Position numbers and translations under genes: made by a program. The notes below the pieces were generated by a model. That model made no database searches. It saw only the letters and a program-made list of their open reading frames with translations, and was not told the origin of the DNA. Shown one piece after another: positions 35,833 to 49,001 of a stretch of 64,000 nt of DNA. The DNA comes from Atopsyche davidsoni. Taxonomy: Eukaryota; Arthropoda; Insecta; Trichoptera; Hydrobiosidae. Location of the stretch: positions 12,562,001 to 12,626,000 of the forward strand of contig JAILWY010000009.1 of NCBI GenBank assembly GCA_022113835.1. Direction: 5' to 3'. Within the stretch, counting starts at the first letter, position 1; each line of letters starts with the position of its first letter.

Positions 35833-38800
35833 AATTATTACGGCGAAAATAGCACGTCACCGATCACTCAAAAATAAAATATATATCAGCCGATACAATA
35901 ATATTTTAAAAAAATATTACCTAAGCCACACACTAAGCATAGCAACTATTGCAAATTAACCAAAATAAAATAAAGAATCTTGAAAATAAAAATTAACTAA
36001 CCCTTAGATACATTTATTATTCGCAAGCATAATATAAATAACATGGATTATCTATTTTTAAGTGTCACGGCAGATCACAAGTAAAGTGGCACTCGCTTCG
36101 GTACGGTAATAAAAACCTTGACATCCCTGTTGGTAGTACAAACGAAAATATTTTATTTATTTTATTATAATGCTAGTAAAATCAACTATATACTATTTAA
36201 ACGTTTAGCTACTTTTTTTGAGATAAAATTGTAAATAATATAACGCGCCCAATGAAACCTGTGCAGTTTCATTCAAATGTTTTTTATGTCCTATGAGTCA
36301 TGGATATTGTATTTTAAACCCGTATCATTTTACTATTGTAGTGATGTTACTTTTATGTTATAAAATTATATAAAATATTCATGTTTGAATAGTAAAATAT
36401 GTACCAAAATGTTTTTTTAGTATCACGTATATCTTTTGGATTTGATGACGACTTTTGATGGAAAAAATAGTTCTGTACCTTAGGTGTAACTTTTTTTTTA
36501 TCAATACAAGGTTTAATTTTAATTATTAAAAAGACCACGATTCAATAAAGAATTAAAATTTAAAAAATAAAATCACAGCATATACTCCAAAATAATTTTT
36601 TTTTAAGAATAAATTTATCTTTGAACGCACGAATTTCATAAAATGGATTATCAAAATATTTACCATAATGGCTCAATTTTTTGTATTGGGTCAAACAAAA
36701 TAACCATATCATATCTCATACTGTTTTTAAACAAATTTAATTTATTTTTATCAGCATTTTAAAATCATGTTAATATTTTTATATTAAACAATATTAATAC
36801 AGTACAATATTGAACTGCGTTTGCGTCTAAAACGCATTATTTACATATCCAGTTTTGTTTTTAATGATGCCATGCCCGTGTTCAGGCGTCGGCCTCAACT
36901 TGACGAGATTCGCAGACGGTTTATGGCATCTGGCTGTATTATACCAAATATTAACTGGGAAATTTTGAAGATACACAATCTGAAATTAATATACTGACGA
37001 ATATTCATTAACTGAGATCGCATCATCGTTGCTTCATATTTGGTTAGGAAATGTACTATATTTGGCAGGAGCGAGTATTTCGACTTTTTATCATGTGACG
37101 GAAAAATCCAACTTTCGATGCTTAATCACACCCAGTTAAAACTTTATTTCATGTTGGTATTTACTTAATAAAATAGCAATATTCACGTAAATTGAATTTA
37201 CTTATCATCGGTTCTCAGAGTTGACCTTACGAATTTATTTTCATTTAAGTTTATCAACATGTCCTAATCATTATTTTGCTGTTGAAATAATTTTACCAAT
37301 GGCGCTGATTGGTGGGTGTATAAATTTACTCTATTCACTGTAGTATTACTGAATTGAATTTACTATTTTACGAGTGTTTGATTACGCCTTATTTCCACAC
37401 AATTTTTTTTTTGTCATATTTGAGGTGATTTCATGTAAAATATTTGTTGAAATAAGACAGTGAGCATGTGTAAGTTTGGATCATGAGATATATATTGTGA
37501 AAAAGTAATTATAAAAAATAGGAATAACTTCTTTTGAACAAATATTTTTAAATACACAGCGTGATATTTGCAAATGTTTAACTTTTGTGTAATATAATGT
37601 CTTGATTGCTGTTGAAGAAACACACTGAAACTCGCCCTTATATTGTGCTATTTAGTCGAGAGGGTAATTTGTCATGGAGGAATTTTCCGTGATATTTGAA
37701 GAAGGCACTCGGCAGACTTTGGTGCGTGAAAGATTACCGCAAAACCTAACCTGAAAGTTTCCTCGTCGTTACGATTATAACATTTCAAGGTGGTATGAAT
37801 ATCACGCAATCAATAAATATGTATACTTTTATATGCCCTGAAGTAGGGAGCAAAGTTATCCAGGGCAGACTGGAAAGGTTTGAGCAGTGTGGAGCGACCC
37901 CCGATAGTTTAATTTGTAAATTATAAATAGGGGATGAACCACGAAACTACGATAACGTTGTTTATACGTGGCATTTCGTATAACACAGAATAGGGATGAA
38001 GTTGTCATGTGAGAGTCACATAACATTTACTAATAAAAATTCAGACAATTTGGGAACTCAACAAGCAGGCTTTTACTATATTTTATAAAAAGCGGAATTA
38101 TTAGATTAATTTTTTTAAAAGTAAATAAAACGCTACTGAATTTTAAAATGACATTTTTGTATCAAAAAAGTTTCTATAAATATAAAATATTTACACATAG
38201 AAAATGCTATGGTTAATTCGTAAATTAAAGTACCACAGAATTAATGTTATTTGTATAATTGTTAAATATTTACCAATGTGATGATTTTTTTTAAAATTAA
38301 GTTCAAGTTTGAATTTTTTTTTAATGAATCAAGATTTCCATGCGCCATTGGCAGAGCACGTGTCGTAAATCAATCGGGGAAAATCTTTACATAACTCCAT
38401 GCGAACTTATCTGCACCCAATACTGTGTTTACTATTAGACCTATTTATGGCATAGTATTTTTATTTGCACGTTTAAATGCTGAGATAGATTAATAGAAAA
38501 AATATATGAATGAATAAAATTGACTAGGTTAGGACGATAATGACCGGAGTGTATCTCGCCGGGGAGATATAACGCAATAGCACTTATCGAGTATAAATAA
38601 TATCAACTTATCCACAATATACAATACGAAAGGTCACAACATTAATGGGTCAATTTTGAAACGAAACCAATTTATGTATGTCAATCGAAGACAGCAGACG
38701 ATCTCACTTATGAGGTCCCAACAGCCACAGTTCATGACATTAACAATTATAGAAGAGCATTCAGAGTGAAACCGCTCGAGGCTGTAAAACGTTATAAGGC

Positions 38801-38879
38801 AAGGTCACTCACTTGATAAATTTGATTCACCGGCAACCGCGAAGGTGGGTAAAACATTTTTAATATTGTAGTTGTTTAC

Positions 38880-38893
38880 GTTGCCATGGAAAC
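38880..38893. promoter_or_regulatory. Perfect X-box (RFX site)
   Basis: GTTGCCATGGAAAC matches the RFX consensus, with both half-sites GTTGCC and GGAAAC around the AT spacer. An ATG in good context (CCGCAATGA, 38927) lies 34 bp downstream and opens a short frame starting MNTINAFPKATADYSTGDFK. X-boxes usually sit near starts of ciliary genes. No ciliary gene is recognised here. Confidence 0.55.
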
Positions 38894-39258
38894 GCCATGA
38901 CGCAACGTGCAGCACCCGGAGCCGCAATGAACACCATCAACGCGTTTCCAAAAGCGACAGCCGATTACTCAACCGGAGATTTCAAAAAAGGAGCGCGTTC
39001 CAAATTTAAAATTGAATTAAAAAAAAAAAAAAAAAAATTGGTTTTAAAAATTTCAGGTTTCAAATAGTAACAAATGAATGTCGTGAAAACTTACAATTTT
39101 TTTTTTGGTTTTGTTAGAAATATGGAAGAGCTCTTTCTGCGTCCTTCTGCGCGTAGAAGTGGAATCAGACTGAATTAGAATTGCTTGATGGCGGGGGAGA
39201 CGCGCGTCGGCGCTGCACTCACCGCGGGACGCGAGCGACTGGCATCTTATCTGCTGCA

Positions 39259-39350
39259 CGGCCAGGGGTGGCCCCCAGGGTGGCCAGGGGTGGCCAGGGG
39301 TAGCCAGGGGCGGCCAGGGGCGGCCAGGGGTGGCCAGGGGCGGCCAGGGG
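39259..39350. repeat. 10-bp GC-rich minisatellite, about nine copies
   Basis: Units of the type YGGCCAGGGG recur at exact 10-bp steps from 39281 to 39350 (seven copies), preceded by one more copy at 39259-39268 and a 12-bp variant. Because 10 is not a multiple of 3, open frames across it on both strands are artefacts. It sits in the most GC-rich part of the window. Confidence 0.9.
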
Positions 39351-40793
39351 AGGCGCCGGGGGTGAAACTTCCACATTCCTCCCGAGCCGAAACCACCCGT
39401 CTGTTGACAGCGCCGAAAACCACCCCGTGCTTCTGCTATTCTCAATTTCTAAATTGATTTAGTTATAAACACTCAACGGTGAGCTCATATACTAAGTTTA
39501 CATTATCTAAAGTTATTAGCACAAACGGAAGTGAATAACTATTTGCAAGTCACGCGATTCTTGCAACGTTGTAACAATATTGAATTTGAGTTTACTCATA
39601 CGCCCGATAATCATATTTTTTTATGATAATCGTATAATTATAAGCTCGGGTATCATACGTATATTCGAGCATATTTCGCAAAATAATTTGATCAGTAATC
39701 CTCAAACTTCGTAAAAATAAAAATAGTCACATGGTTTTTCTTGCAGCTGAATAATATTAATTATTTCATTATGTCGTTGTTAGCACAGTCACAATTGTGA
39801 TTTAGCGCGTTGAGACTTGAGAATTAGCACAACCAGTAATATCTGATCAAGATTCAAGATTCTCTATAGTATTTGCAAAAAATTACGACAGTGGATGTAT
39901 TATTTTGTATTACTCATAAGGTAGTTGCGCTTATTTTGCAAAGGCGATATTGCATTACGCTGGATAACTTTTAAAATTTCTGTTACTCGGAATCAATTAC
40001 AAAGAGCATCGCCTCCATTGCGGTCGTATTTATATCTATGAATCATGTAAAATAACTTGAATTTCAATAATCATTTTTGAACTGACTAAAAATATATGTG
40101 TACAGGCTATCGAAGGGTTGATGCACTAATTGTACACTTTGCATGACGGATTCAATTAAATCGTCATTAATGTAGGTTCATATATATGCTATTATATACC
40201 CTCATATCTCTTCACCATTCATTCACAAAATCACTGGATCGATGACGAATACGAAATTGTATATCGAAAAAAAAATTACAAAGCTCTTGGAACTATTACT
40301 ATTATCATTGTAATTTTTCCCAAAATAAATGCAATGAATACAGTTGGTACATTTACACCAATTGCGATATTATTTTTTAGAGATTAATATCAGATAACAT
40401 TGGTGAACATGTTGCAATAGCTAACATATTTTTGTGCAGCTGCATTTGCGGCCAAGTGACATGTTAATTGTTATCTAGCGTCTCGTTAATTAATGAATCG
40501 TCAAGAAAAATAATTAATGCAGCGAATTAAAAACGGTAAGGTACAGACAGACCAGTGGACTCGTACACATTCTTATGTATTAACCAGTTCATATTTTCTA
40601 ACGTGTCCGAGGATGTAATTATTATCTTAGGTATCCGTGTGGTTAGATACAGATAAAATACAAATCTCATAAATCTAAAGCCTGCTATATTCCATGTTAA
40701 GTTGTTGCGTAAGTAAATGGTTTCAATCGATATTCACAATGTCTCAATTAGTATTTTTCAGGCGAGCGAATTTTTCTGGTCAATATCTGTTGA

Positions 40794-40801
40794 TGACGTC
40801 A
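40794..40801. promoter_or_regulatory. Palindromic CRE (TGACGTCA)
   Basis: Full 8-bp CREB/ATF consensus. It is isolated, with no adjacent gene recognised, so regulatory use is unproven. Confidence 0.3.
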
Positions 40802-43572
40802 CAGTTTATTTCAGCGAACAATCATGGATTTGACTCAGGCCGGTGTACTTAAGTACGGTTTGAAAAATTAATATTTTTAATTACAATCAAAGCAGATAGT
40901 TTTTAAAAGCCACTATTTTTTATCAATCTACATTCAAAGTAAATTTTATTGTACAAATAACAACTTCAGCTATTAATGGCAATCTAGGATTAAAGGATTT
41001 AAAAATGTTTTTAATTGATATACAATTGAGTTATGATATATTAAAAAAAGGATACTGCTTAACAATAAAAATATAACTTGTCGTTTACAAATTGGCTCTT
41101 CATCATTGCATGTATAACAATGTATTCAAAAAAATAATTTGTTTAAAAGATACAGCTGTATTCATATAATATAACACGAGGCATTATTATTTAATTTAAT
41201 TATTTTTTTTTGTAAATATTTGCTGTTGGTTGATATATTTTTTATAAATATTCAATAAAAGGTGCTATTTTAAATCTGGGTACAAATCTGTGGCAAAATG
41301 GATGGTTTATTTTTCTCACCAAAGTCGTAATGATTTCATTGTCGATTGAAGGTCACCAAACTGTAAAAAAGCCAATTGTAATCAGGAATTTCGTATGCTC
41401 TGAGCAGACATTTCATGGTTGAAAAATTGTCCATTTTTTAAAAACATTTTTTAAGCTCAGTCTTTGTGATCTTTCAGGTAATCGACCCGTTTAAATTACT
41501 TCAATTAATGTCGATTCACCATGGCCCCGAGAATTGAAATAATTAATTACGTCTAGAAAAAAGTCGCGGGGCAATGTTTTAATACTTTTTTTTAATTGAT
41601 AATTTTCAATTGATGAATTATGTATAACACATATAATTTTAATTTCTTTGTATCGATATGATTAATATTTTTGTATGTTTTGAATAACTTTACACAAGTT
41701 ATTTAATCTTAATCCACAGATGGCACTATATAATCTGACGTATCAAAAATATTGCGTATCTAAATAAATAAAAGTTGAAATATAATAGAATATTCTCTAA
41801 ATAAAATAAAATCGTAGTTATTTGTTATTTTAATATTGTTTCGATTTAATTTATATTTAAATAGCCTAATTTAATGTAAAATTATAGCACTCAGTTTATT
41901 TTTAAATTGCCACTATTTTTTTAGTATCGCTACTCATCGTCAGGAGCTGGCCACTTGTACAAACTTCAGAGCTATTCCCAAGTCAGATAAACAGAAATCA
42001 GTGTATGAATAATATTCGTGGTGACGGGTCGCGAGCTTTGTGGTACTGTGATTATAAATGTTGTGATCGATTTTCTAAATTGGATTACTGTAATCACAGA
42101 TGAACTCTGTGTTTACTTCCATCAGCTAACAAGAAAAGGTATGGTCGCTTATTTATTTGGGAAAAAATTTCTAACTGTCAAACCGTTACTGATTTGTTTA
42201 TCTACCATTAAAATGTGACGTTTGCAGATAGAAGTAGGGAAATGTTTTGTTTATTTTTATTGTTGTGTGAGCTAGTTTTAATGCACAATAAATAGTAATG
42301 TCACTCTTTGGTTACACTGAAACTTAGTGTTATATGTATTGTTTGTTTTATTTTAAAATTAGCTGATTTTTAATCTCTACATACCAGTGGAAGTCTGATT
42401 TCGCATTTGTCACCGATAACTGCCCACAAGTAATATCGTGTCCTACTTTTTATCTCGACATGAATGAATTTTATTATAAAGTACCAAATCTTGCTCAGAT
42501 TGAATAATGTCATTAATAACTATTTTAAAAAAATAAGTATTCAACATAAATATGTGCTTTGCTGCAATGCTGATTGTTGTTAAATGACCCTAATATTAAG
42601 ATTGATTTATTAGCAAAAGTACTGCCAATGTTAATTTCGTATTTGCGTGTTGTAAAATAAAATTCTTTTGATGATTTCTATTAATACTTTTCATATATTG
42701 GTATAATAGCGTAATCTCTTACACGTAATAATTTCCAGGTTAAATTTATACCATTAGAAACATTCACTAATCGTTTATAAGTAATACATATCAATAACTC
42801 TAAATATGGTAATACATATTCACACTGTACTTATTTAACGATTAAACCACAAAACCACAAGTATGTTGTATTATCATGATATTTCTGTAATGATTTTATT
42901 TAAATAAATAACAAAAAAACCTATAAAACTGTGAGTAGTAAAAGCTCGTAATTTCACCATTAGAAAATTGAATGCTAATTATTTTTGTAATCATAATAAA
43001 AATATCGCAATTAACGATTTGTCAATAATGACATACTTTGAGATCATTGTTGGTAAATAATTTATGCGCGATTTAGATATTAGAAACATCGTAATTAGTG
43101 AGATTTAATCACGTGCAGTTTTAACGCAGTTACTTTTAATTCAGTATTTTTAACATTTATTAGTGGCTAATTGGTCCTAAAGCTCATTGATGCAAAAAAA
43201 TAAATGCTATATATAGCTTATTGCATAATAGGAGAGTGCTGTAACTTTCTAGATATTTTTCGGGTCTAATGTTCATGAGGCAGTGTGCCTAATTAATCAT
43301 TGGTCTATCACATTATAACTCACAATCAAAGGTTTTTTAAGGTACTTCTGAGGTCTCAGTTAAATATAAACTATTTGTAAATTATAAAAGTTTTGTGTCG
43401 TACGAAGCAGATTGTTCTTCGGTGCTAATTTCTCCTGAAAGAGCATGCAACACAATAGTCGACCCACTTGAGAGCTTTCTGCGGGGAGTAACTCCTCGCC
43501 GTACTCCTTTCGTCACAACAAAACCGTTTAAATTTGTCAAAACTATTGAAAAAAAACTTATAAAAACTTTCA

Positions 43573-43585
43573 GAAGCTTCTAGAA
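43573..43585. promoter_or_regulatory. Three-unit heat-shock element
   Basis: GAAGCTTCTAGAA contains three perfectly spaced alternating HSF units (GAA, TTC, GAA), with partial matches at the next 5-bp step on each side (TTT at 43568, ATC at 43588). No heat-shock gene is seen nearby, so it may be chance or serve an unrecognised start. Confidence 0.35.
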
Positions 43586-46500
43586 GCATCCTTTCAGTAA
43601 CTTTCGCCTCATACAATGCTATACAAAACTTTTTTGCACATTCAACCATACGGGACTAATTTCTCATCGATTGCATGCAAAAAAAGCTTAGCCATTAAAG
43701 ATTAAGTGATTTTCCTTGCAACGCACTTCAGTTAAAATAATAAAAAATTTCTTATAATTATCCAGTTTATTTTGTAATAATTATTCGACAGCCGGTAATT
43801 ATTTGATCAAAACTTATTTGAGTTTTTATTTTTCATAAAATGTTCAGAAAGATATGTAGGTACAAAATAATGGATAAAATATGGAATAATTATTTTTGTA
43901 CAAACCTATTAAGGTAAATAAATTAAAAATCTAATATATACCTACGTTTCTTCTTTTAATTGGTAGATTTTGTAACATTACTTTATAATTTAGAATGTGA
44001 ATTTGGAGGACCGCTTTTACAGATTTCACTTTAAAATACTTACAAATTTTTATATAAGCTATAATTATTCATCGTATTTTCACTACTACTAACGAAGTGA
44101 AAAAAAAAAAAAATTAAAATAAATGTATCTTTTATGTATAATAAAAATGTACTTATACCTATAGCTTCATTAATTAGTAAAAAAATACTTTAAATAAAAG
44201 TAATATTTTTTTGTTCAGACATCTCTGATTCCTTACCTCTATTGTCTCTTTGCCTATCAATAGTCCTGAAATTCAGGCATCTGCTTGGGGTGACAGAGGA
44301 TGAAGACACGTTATAATAAAGTATGTTCAATTAATTAATACACTTTTAAACGCATATTTAAATCTGTTTTTTTTTTATAATTACTTAACAGAGTAACAAT
44401 TTGTATATTGGGGATCAGTGCTTTGAATTGCACGCCATTGTTAAACGCACTTGGCCGAGTCAGTATGTAACTGTTCTCAAAACCACTAATTTCAGTAATT
44501 TAATTTATTAATTTATTTACTTACGTTCCTCTAACAGTATATCCACGTCAATATTATTAAGCCTTTATAAGGCCTAAGTGTTAAAATAAATAACTGAATA
44601 CTTCGTTGCGCTTCGCAGAGCGTGAAAACTCTAAACGAATAAGTAAGCCGATGTAGTATCATTAAAAAGTACGAATTTCTAAGTGGTTATGTTTACTCAA
44701 TGGAATTCTTGTTGAAAATATAATATGTTTTTATGTATATTGTACATCGAAAGCCTTTTTTATTTATATATTATATCTCGTTAATAAAAAAATATACACA
44801 CTGATACCGAAAGAAGTCATCTAACTCAAAGTTTCTCGTTTCATTAATGATGTCGTAACTTTAATCTCAATACTTGTTTACGAGTAGGAACTCGGAGTAT
44901 TTACTTTATTTAATAATTGTTATTTTTAGTCTTACAAAAGCTAACAATTTCAATTTAAGATAACAACTATTTCTTTGGAGTTCAAGATGTAGGATTCAAA
45001 ATATACTTAGTGGCCATGAAATTGTTAGTTTAAAACGCTTGAAAGGTTTTTTGTATCATATATCAAAATATTATATTATTGTATGGATATGCTACATTTG
45101 TACGGGTTAGAAGTATTGAAATTTCCATGTTCAGCCCGACTCGTCCCATGTACCGTACCAGGTTGTGCGATGTACGGGGGTTACCTGCCTCGGATGTAGT
45201 TCAGATTATAGAATGTTCGAGATCGATTCAGTTTACCTTTTAAAGCGGCTTTCTCCTATGACACATCACTTTCATCTCTCTCGTTCCTTTATGACAATCA
45301 TAAAGGAATACTCGTTACTTATCTCTGCCTTCGGTTCATAGCAATCTACTTGAATAGCGGACGTACTCTTTCAAATACAAAGTGTTTAATTGGAAATGTA
45401 AAGTATTTATTGATTGTCAATATTCCCCTATAAACGAACGCTGTCTTGTTCAGTCAAGCTTCGACTACATTCAATATATAATGGTTCGACAGTGTACGAG
45501 TGGATAATGTTACAAAGGATCACATCTAAATAATTATAAACGAATTTCACAAATGACATGAATATATAAAAGCGATTAAGTATTTTAAAATAAAGCTATT
45601 TGATTAAAATAAAAAATCTTACAAGCATATACTGCTGAATAGTTTCATATTGAAAATTGCCTACTTATCTATTCGTTGAAATAAATCAATGTTAAGTTAC
45701 CAACATGATTCAAATATTTTTATAGTCGTTACTTTAGATAAATTTGAATAAAATTACTTGCTTCGTGACTTTTTTACAAAATAAACACAAACACACAGTC
45801 GCATTGTTTTTCCAGTCTCCTTTTTGTGTGGACATACCATGAATTTAAATGCATTACTGGATTTACTATAAATACGCGATTGTTTATAATAATCACTTCA
45901 CGGTGACATACACTCGGTACAGATAACATTGTTTATTTTTCAGTCGTGAAACAAGTGTAAGTATCAAGGTCATGTTATTGCATTTTGATTTTCAATGGCT
46001 GGATGAATTCTTATATATAATAATGTCGTTTGCTCATCGTTTTATAGCTTTTACTGGATAAACTTCATCAGGCAGTGTCGAATATTCGCGGCGAGGAATG
46101 CGTCCACACTGCTTAATATCGGTAAATGTTTACAAAATTGAACATTAAATCCATATCAGCAAATCTAATGGTGATATAAATATAATTGCATACATTTCAC
46201 GTCCGTTGACATGTGAAATAAGCGGAAATGAGATAGATAACAGTGATATACTAATCGTTATTATGGACACGACATTCAGCTGCTAATTACATTATATTTT
46301 TTTCTTACATATGGAACATTAACATTTTATTATTTGGCTTGTTATTCTCTAAGTAAAAATTATTTTATCTAATATACATGATAATTAAAAGCTTACGATA
46401 CTCGACACGAAATCTGGCGTTGGTTTTTCTACAAGCATTTAATAATTGCTGTTGTTAATTACGTTATTTCCGTAAGTATATTTGATTAGATATAACGTTT

Positions 46501-46994
46501 ATAAGATCGGGATATTCTTTGAATAAGACCTCAATGGTGTTATTACACAAAAAATAACAATAGGTTCTACTTCCCACGGAAACAGAAGCGACACGGTGCT
46601 AGGAGAATACACGAGTGCATACACCTATAGTACAAGGTCGGGTATTATCTCTCCCAGTGGTGTTCAAAAGAATATTAATTAAGATTCTCAGCTATTTTCT
46701 CAGCCAATAGGAATAAGATGGTGTCAGGTATCAACAGGTGATATTTTTTGAAATTTATTTACAAAAGATACGTATTTTTTAAATTTTTTATTTACAGAAA
46801 AACTAAGTCACTTTTTACAATTTCTAAATCTTGAAAAAAACTTAAGTAATGCATATAACTATATTTAAAACCATACATATGTGTATATAAGTATAGGGTA
46901 TTTAAAAGCCATAACATAAATCTCTTCTGGACCATGAATGATCTATTATTGTTTAAAAGTCTAGTATAGTTAGTATTTTTTCTCATATTATTAA

Positions 46995-49001
46995 CCCTTA
47001 AATGCATGACTTGTTCTGACCTCTTGAAAAAAATATATCTTGTAGACATGTACATTCTAATGCAGGGAGACATATATAGAAATAAAAAAAAAAAAAATTT
47101 TATACTATTTTATTAAAAAACCTTATGTTGCAGATATGCAACACCATGCATTTACTAGACATTATAATTACATATGAAAATCTTTGAAACAATGCTTGGA
47201 TTTAGTAAGGCAAAGGGCTACTCCACACTTCTCACACTTTGTTTGTGTGTATCCCTTACACCTAGGCATTTTGCACCTGCTGCGAACACAGTCATCGGGC
47301 CAATGACCAACATTATCTGTCCTTATGTCCTTAGGTGGAACATGCTGAACAGGCCCTCGCCTTTTTTTGGCTTGAATTTCCATTTCAACTCTGTTACTGG
47401 GCCTTCCTCGTTTGTTACAGAGTACAGCTGCATCATTGACTTTGGCTAACACCTCAGCTAGTTCCAGTCTATAGTGACACGAATTCAGAATTGATGATGG
47501 ATCTTCATCTCTTTTCAAATCTTTATAAGCAAGCCAAGAATTTATTACTGTCATGTCTAATAAGTGATAGAAGATACGTAGGTACCACTTTCGACTTCTC
47601 ATTTCTATGCGATACCTACCAATGAAGCTGTCCATGAGGTCCACTCCGCCCATATGGGCATTGTACTCCTTTATTATATGTGGGCAAGAAATCTTGACCC
47701 TAGTCTTATTCGCTTTGTCAAACCTTTCTATTTGGGAGACAGGTTCTGCTCCAACATATGTTGATAGGAAAGTGACAGCTTTATTATCCCTCCAAGTTAC
47801 AGCTGTCAAATCAACACCATCAAAGCTAGTCATTTGCTCTTCATAAGTTCCACGGGGAACAGATTTTTTCATCAGTGTTTTTTTGTCAGCTAGTTTGCAA
47901 TTTACAAGTCTGTTGTACTGTACAGTGCCTAGACTGTAGATTCTTTGTTTGGCAAGATGGGTAACTAGTGGCACAGAGGTATAAAAGTTGTCAAAATATA
48001 TAATATGATTTATATGCCTTGGGACACCTCTGGCTAGCCGGATAACAACATTTCCTACTGGCCCAAAATCTGGCTCATCTTGAAACCGCTCATTCTCTTG
48101 ACCAGTGTATATCTCAAATTTGTGAGCATAGCCTTTTACATTGCACATTACATAGAATTTGAATCCCCACTTGTGTGGTTTATTTGGTAGATACTGTTTC
48201 ATAAAGTGTGCTACCTTTGTAGCACACATCTGCTCATCAATTGATAGCCTTTGCTCCATAGGAACTGATGCAAAGTTTTCATTGAGATGGCTAATTATGG
48301 GCCTTATCTTATGGAGTCTATCATGTTGCGGGTGTTTCATTTATCAATGGTGGGTCTTCTGCCATGAGCGGATCATCACCACACTCATCGTGTTCCTCCT
48401 CTACCAGACTCTCAAGATCGTGAAGTGAATCTTCTCGATTTTCATAAAAAACTTCATGGTCTTCTGCACTAAACTCCTCAAGATCATCTTCAGACCTTTC
48501 TCCGTCGTCAATTTGGGCTAAATATTCTTCCATATCCTTTGAATTCATGGGTCGCATCTGCAAAACAATAAAATATATCAGATCACAGATATGGGCATAC
48601 TGTCTCTACTAAATGCATAGTGTTGTAGATTTACAACATCAAAATAGAAGCAATTTGTACAAAATCCAAAATGCTATTGTCCAAACCAATTATTGTACCG
48701 AAAAGAAGATGAATTATTACATAAAATAACAATTTTGGCACTTACTTACCTTCGAAAATCAACTATTTACACCACAAAACACTATTCCAATTTTCACCTG
48801 CTACAAATTTCCGACAGTCAATGCTTTGTGAATGTCAAGCTGGCATTTGACAGACGCGAAAGAAAAAAAGGTGATGCCTCTCGATAAAAAATATTATCCT
48901 GATAGTAGTAATTCTATAACAGTAGGCGTTGCGCTCATATTGATGATTTGGGAGCCGTCTTAGTGGTATGTTGCAGTTTTACGTCAAGATGCATTTAAGG
49001 G
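46995..49001 (-). mobile_element. piggyBac-family transposon, 2,007 bp, internally deleted
   Basis: TTAA at 46991-46994 and TTAA at 49002-49005 form the family's target duplication. Inside it the ends share a 13-bp inverted repeat, CCCTTAAATGCAT. A subterminal inverted repeat of 33 bp (47126-47158 against 48606-48638, 27 of 33 matching) also contains AAATGCAT and has a palindromic inner part (TGTTGTAGATTTACAACA on the right). The 13-bp terminal plus subterminal layout mirrors canonical piggyBac. Intact ends mean the copy could be mobilised in trans if a matching transposase exists. Confidence 0.92.
47168..48563 (-). pseudogene. piggyBac transposase, middle of N-terminal half deleted and frame broken
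   Basis: The C-terminal frame (48340-47168, 390 codons) has the family catalytic aspartates: LSIDEQM (D35), IYFDNFYTS (D117) and GGVDLMD (D234, D237), plus TWRDNK and a C-terminal cysteine-rich zinc-binding tail (CKMPRCKGYTQTKCEKCGVA). The N-terminal frame (48563-48321) encodes an acidic start (MNSKDMEEYLAQIDDGER) that runs into a TGA in a different frame, overlapping the C-terminal frame by about 20 bp. The usual region between them, roughly 150-200 residues that includes the dimerisation/DNA-binding part, is missing. The long intact C-terminal frame points to a fairly recent deletion. Upstream of the acidic frame GTTTTGCAG may be the acceptor of a leader intron. Confidence 0.9.

Larger units (their letters stand above)
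33279..46990. other. Long AT-rich intergenic or intronic region
   Basis: No gene can be supported. Separately listed items are an LTR-like fragment (35439-35832), an X-box (38880-38893), a GC-rich minisatellite (39259-39350), a CRE (40794-40801) and a heat-shock element (43573-43585). GC-richer islands at about 35090-35300 and 38870-39430 could be promoters or noncoding first exons. Small exon-like fragments (42100-42138 +, 44237-44280 -, 45944-45956 +) might belong to a gene with very long introns, but no domain is recognised. Confidence 0.45.

Noticed and set aside
39053..39457. Open frames on both strands across the GC-rich repeat (PWPPLATPG-like peptide)
   Set aside because: The 10-bp period rotates through all frames, so openness is a by-product of the minisatellite; no homologous domain is present.
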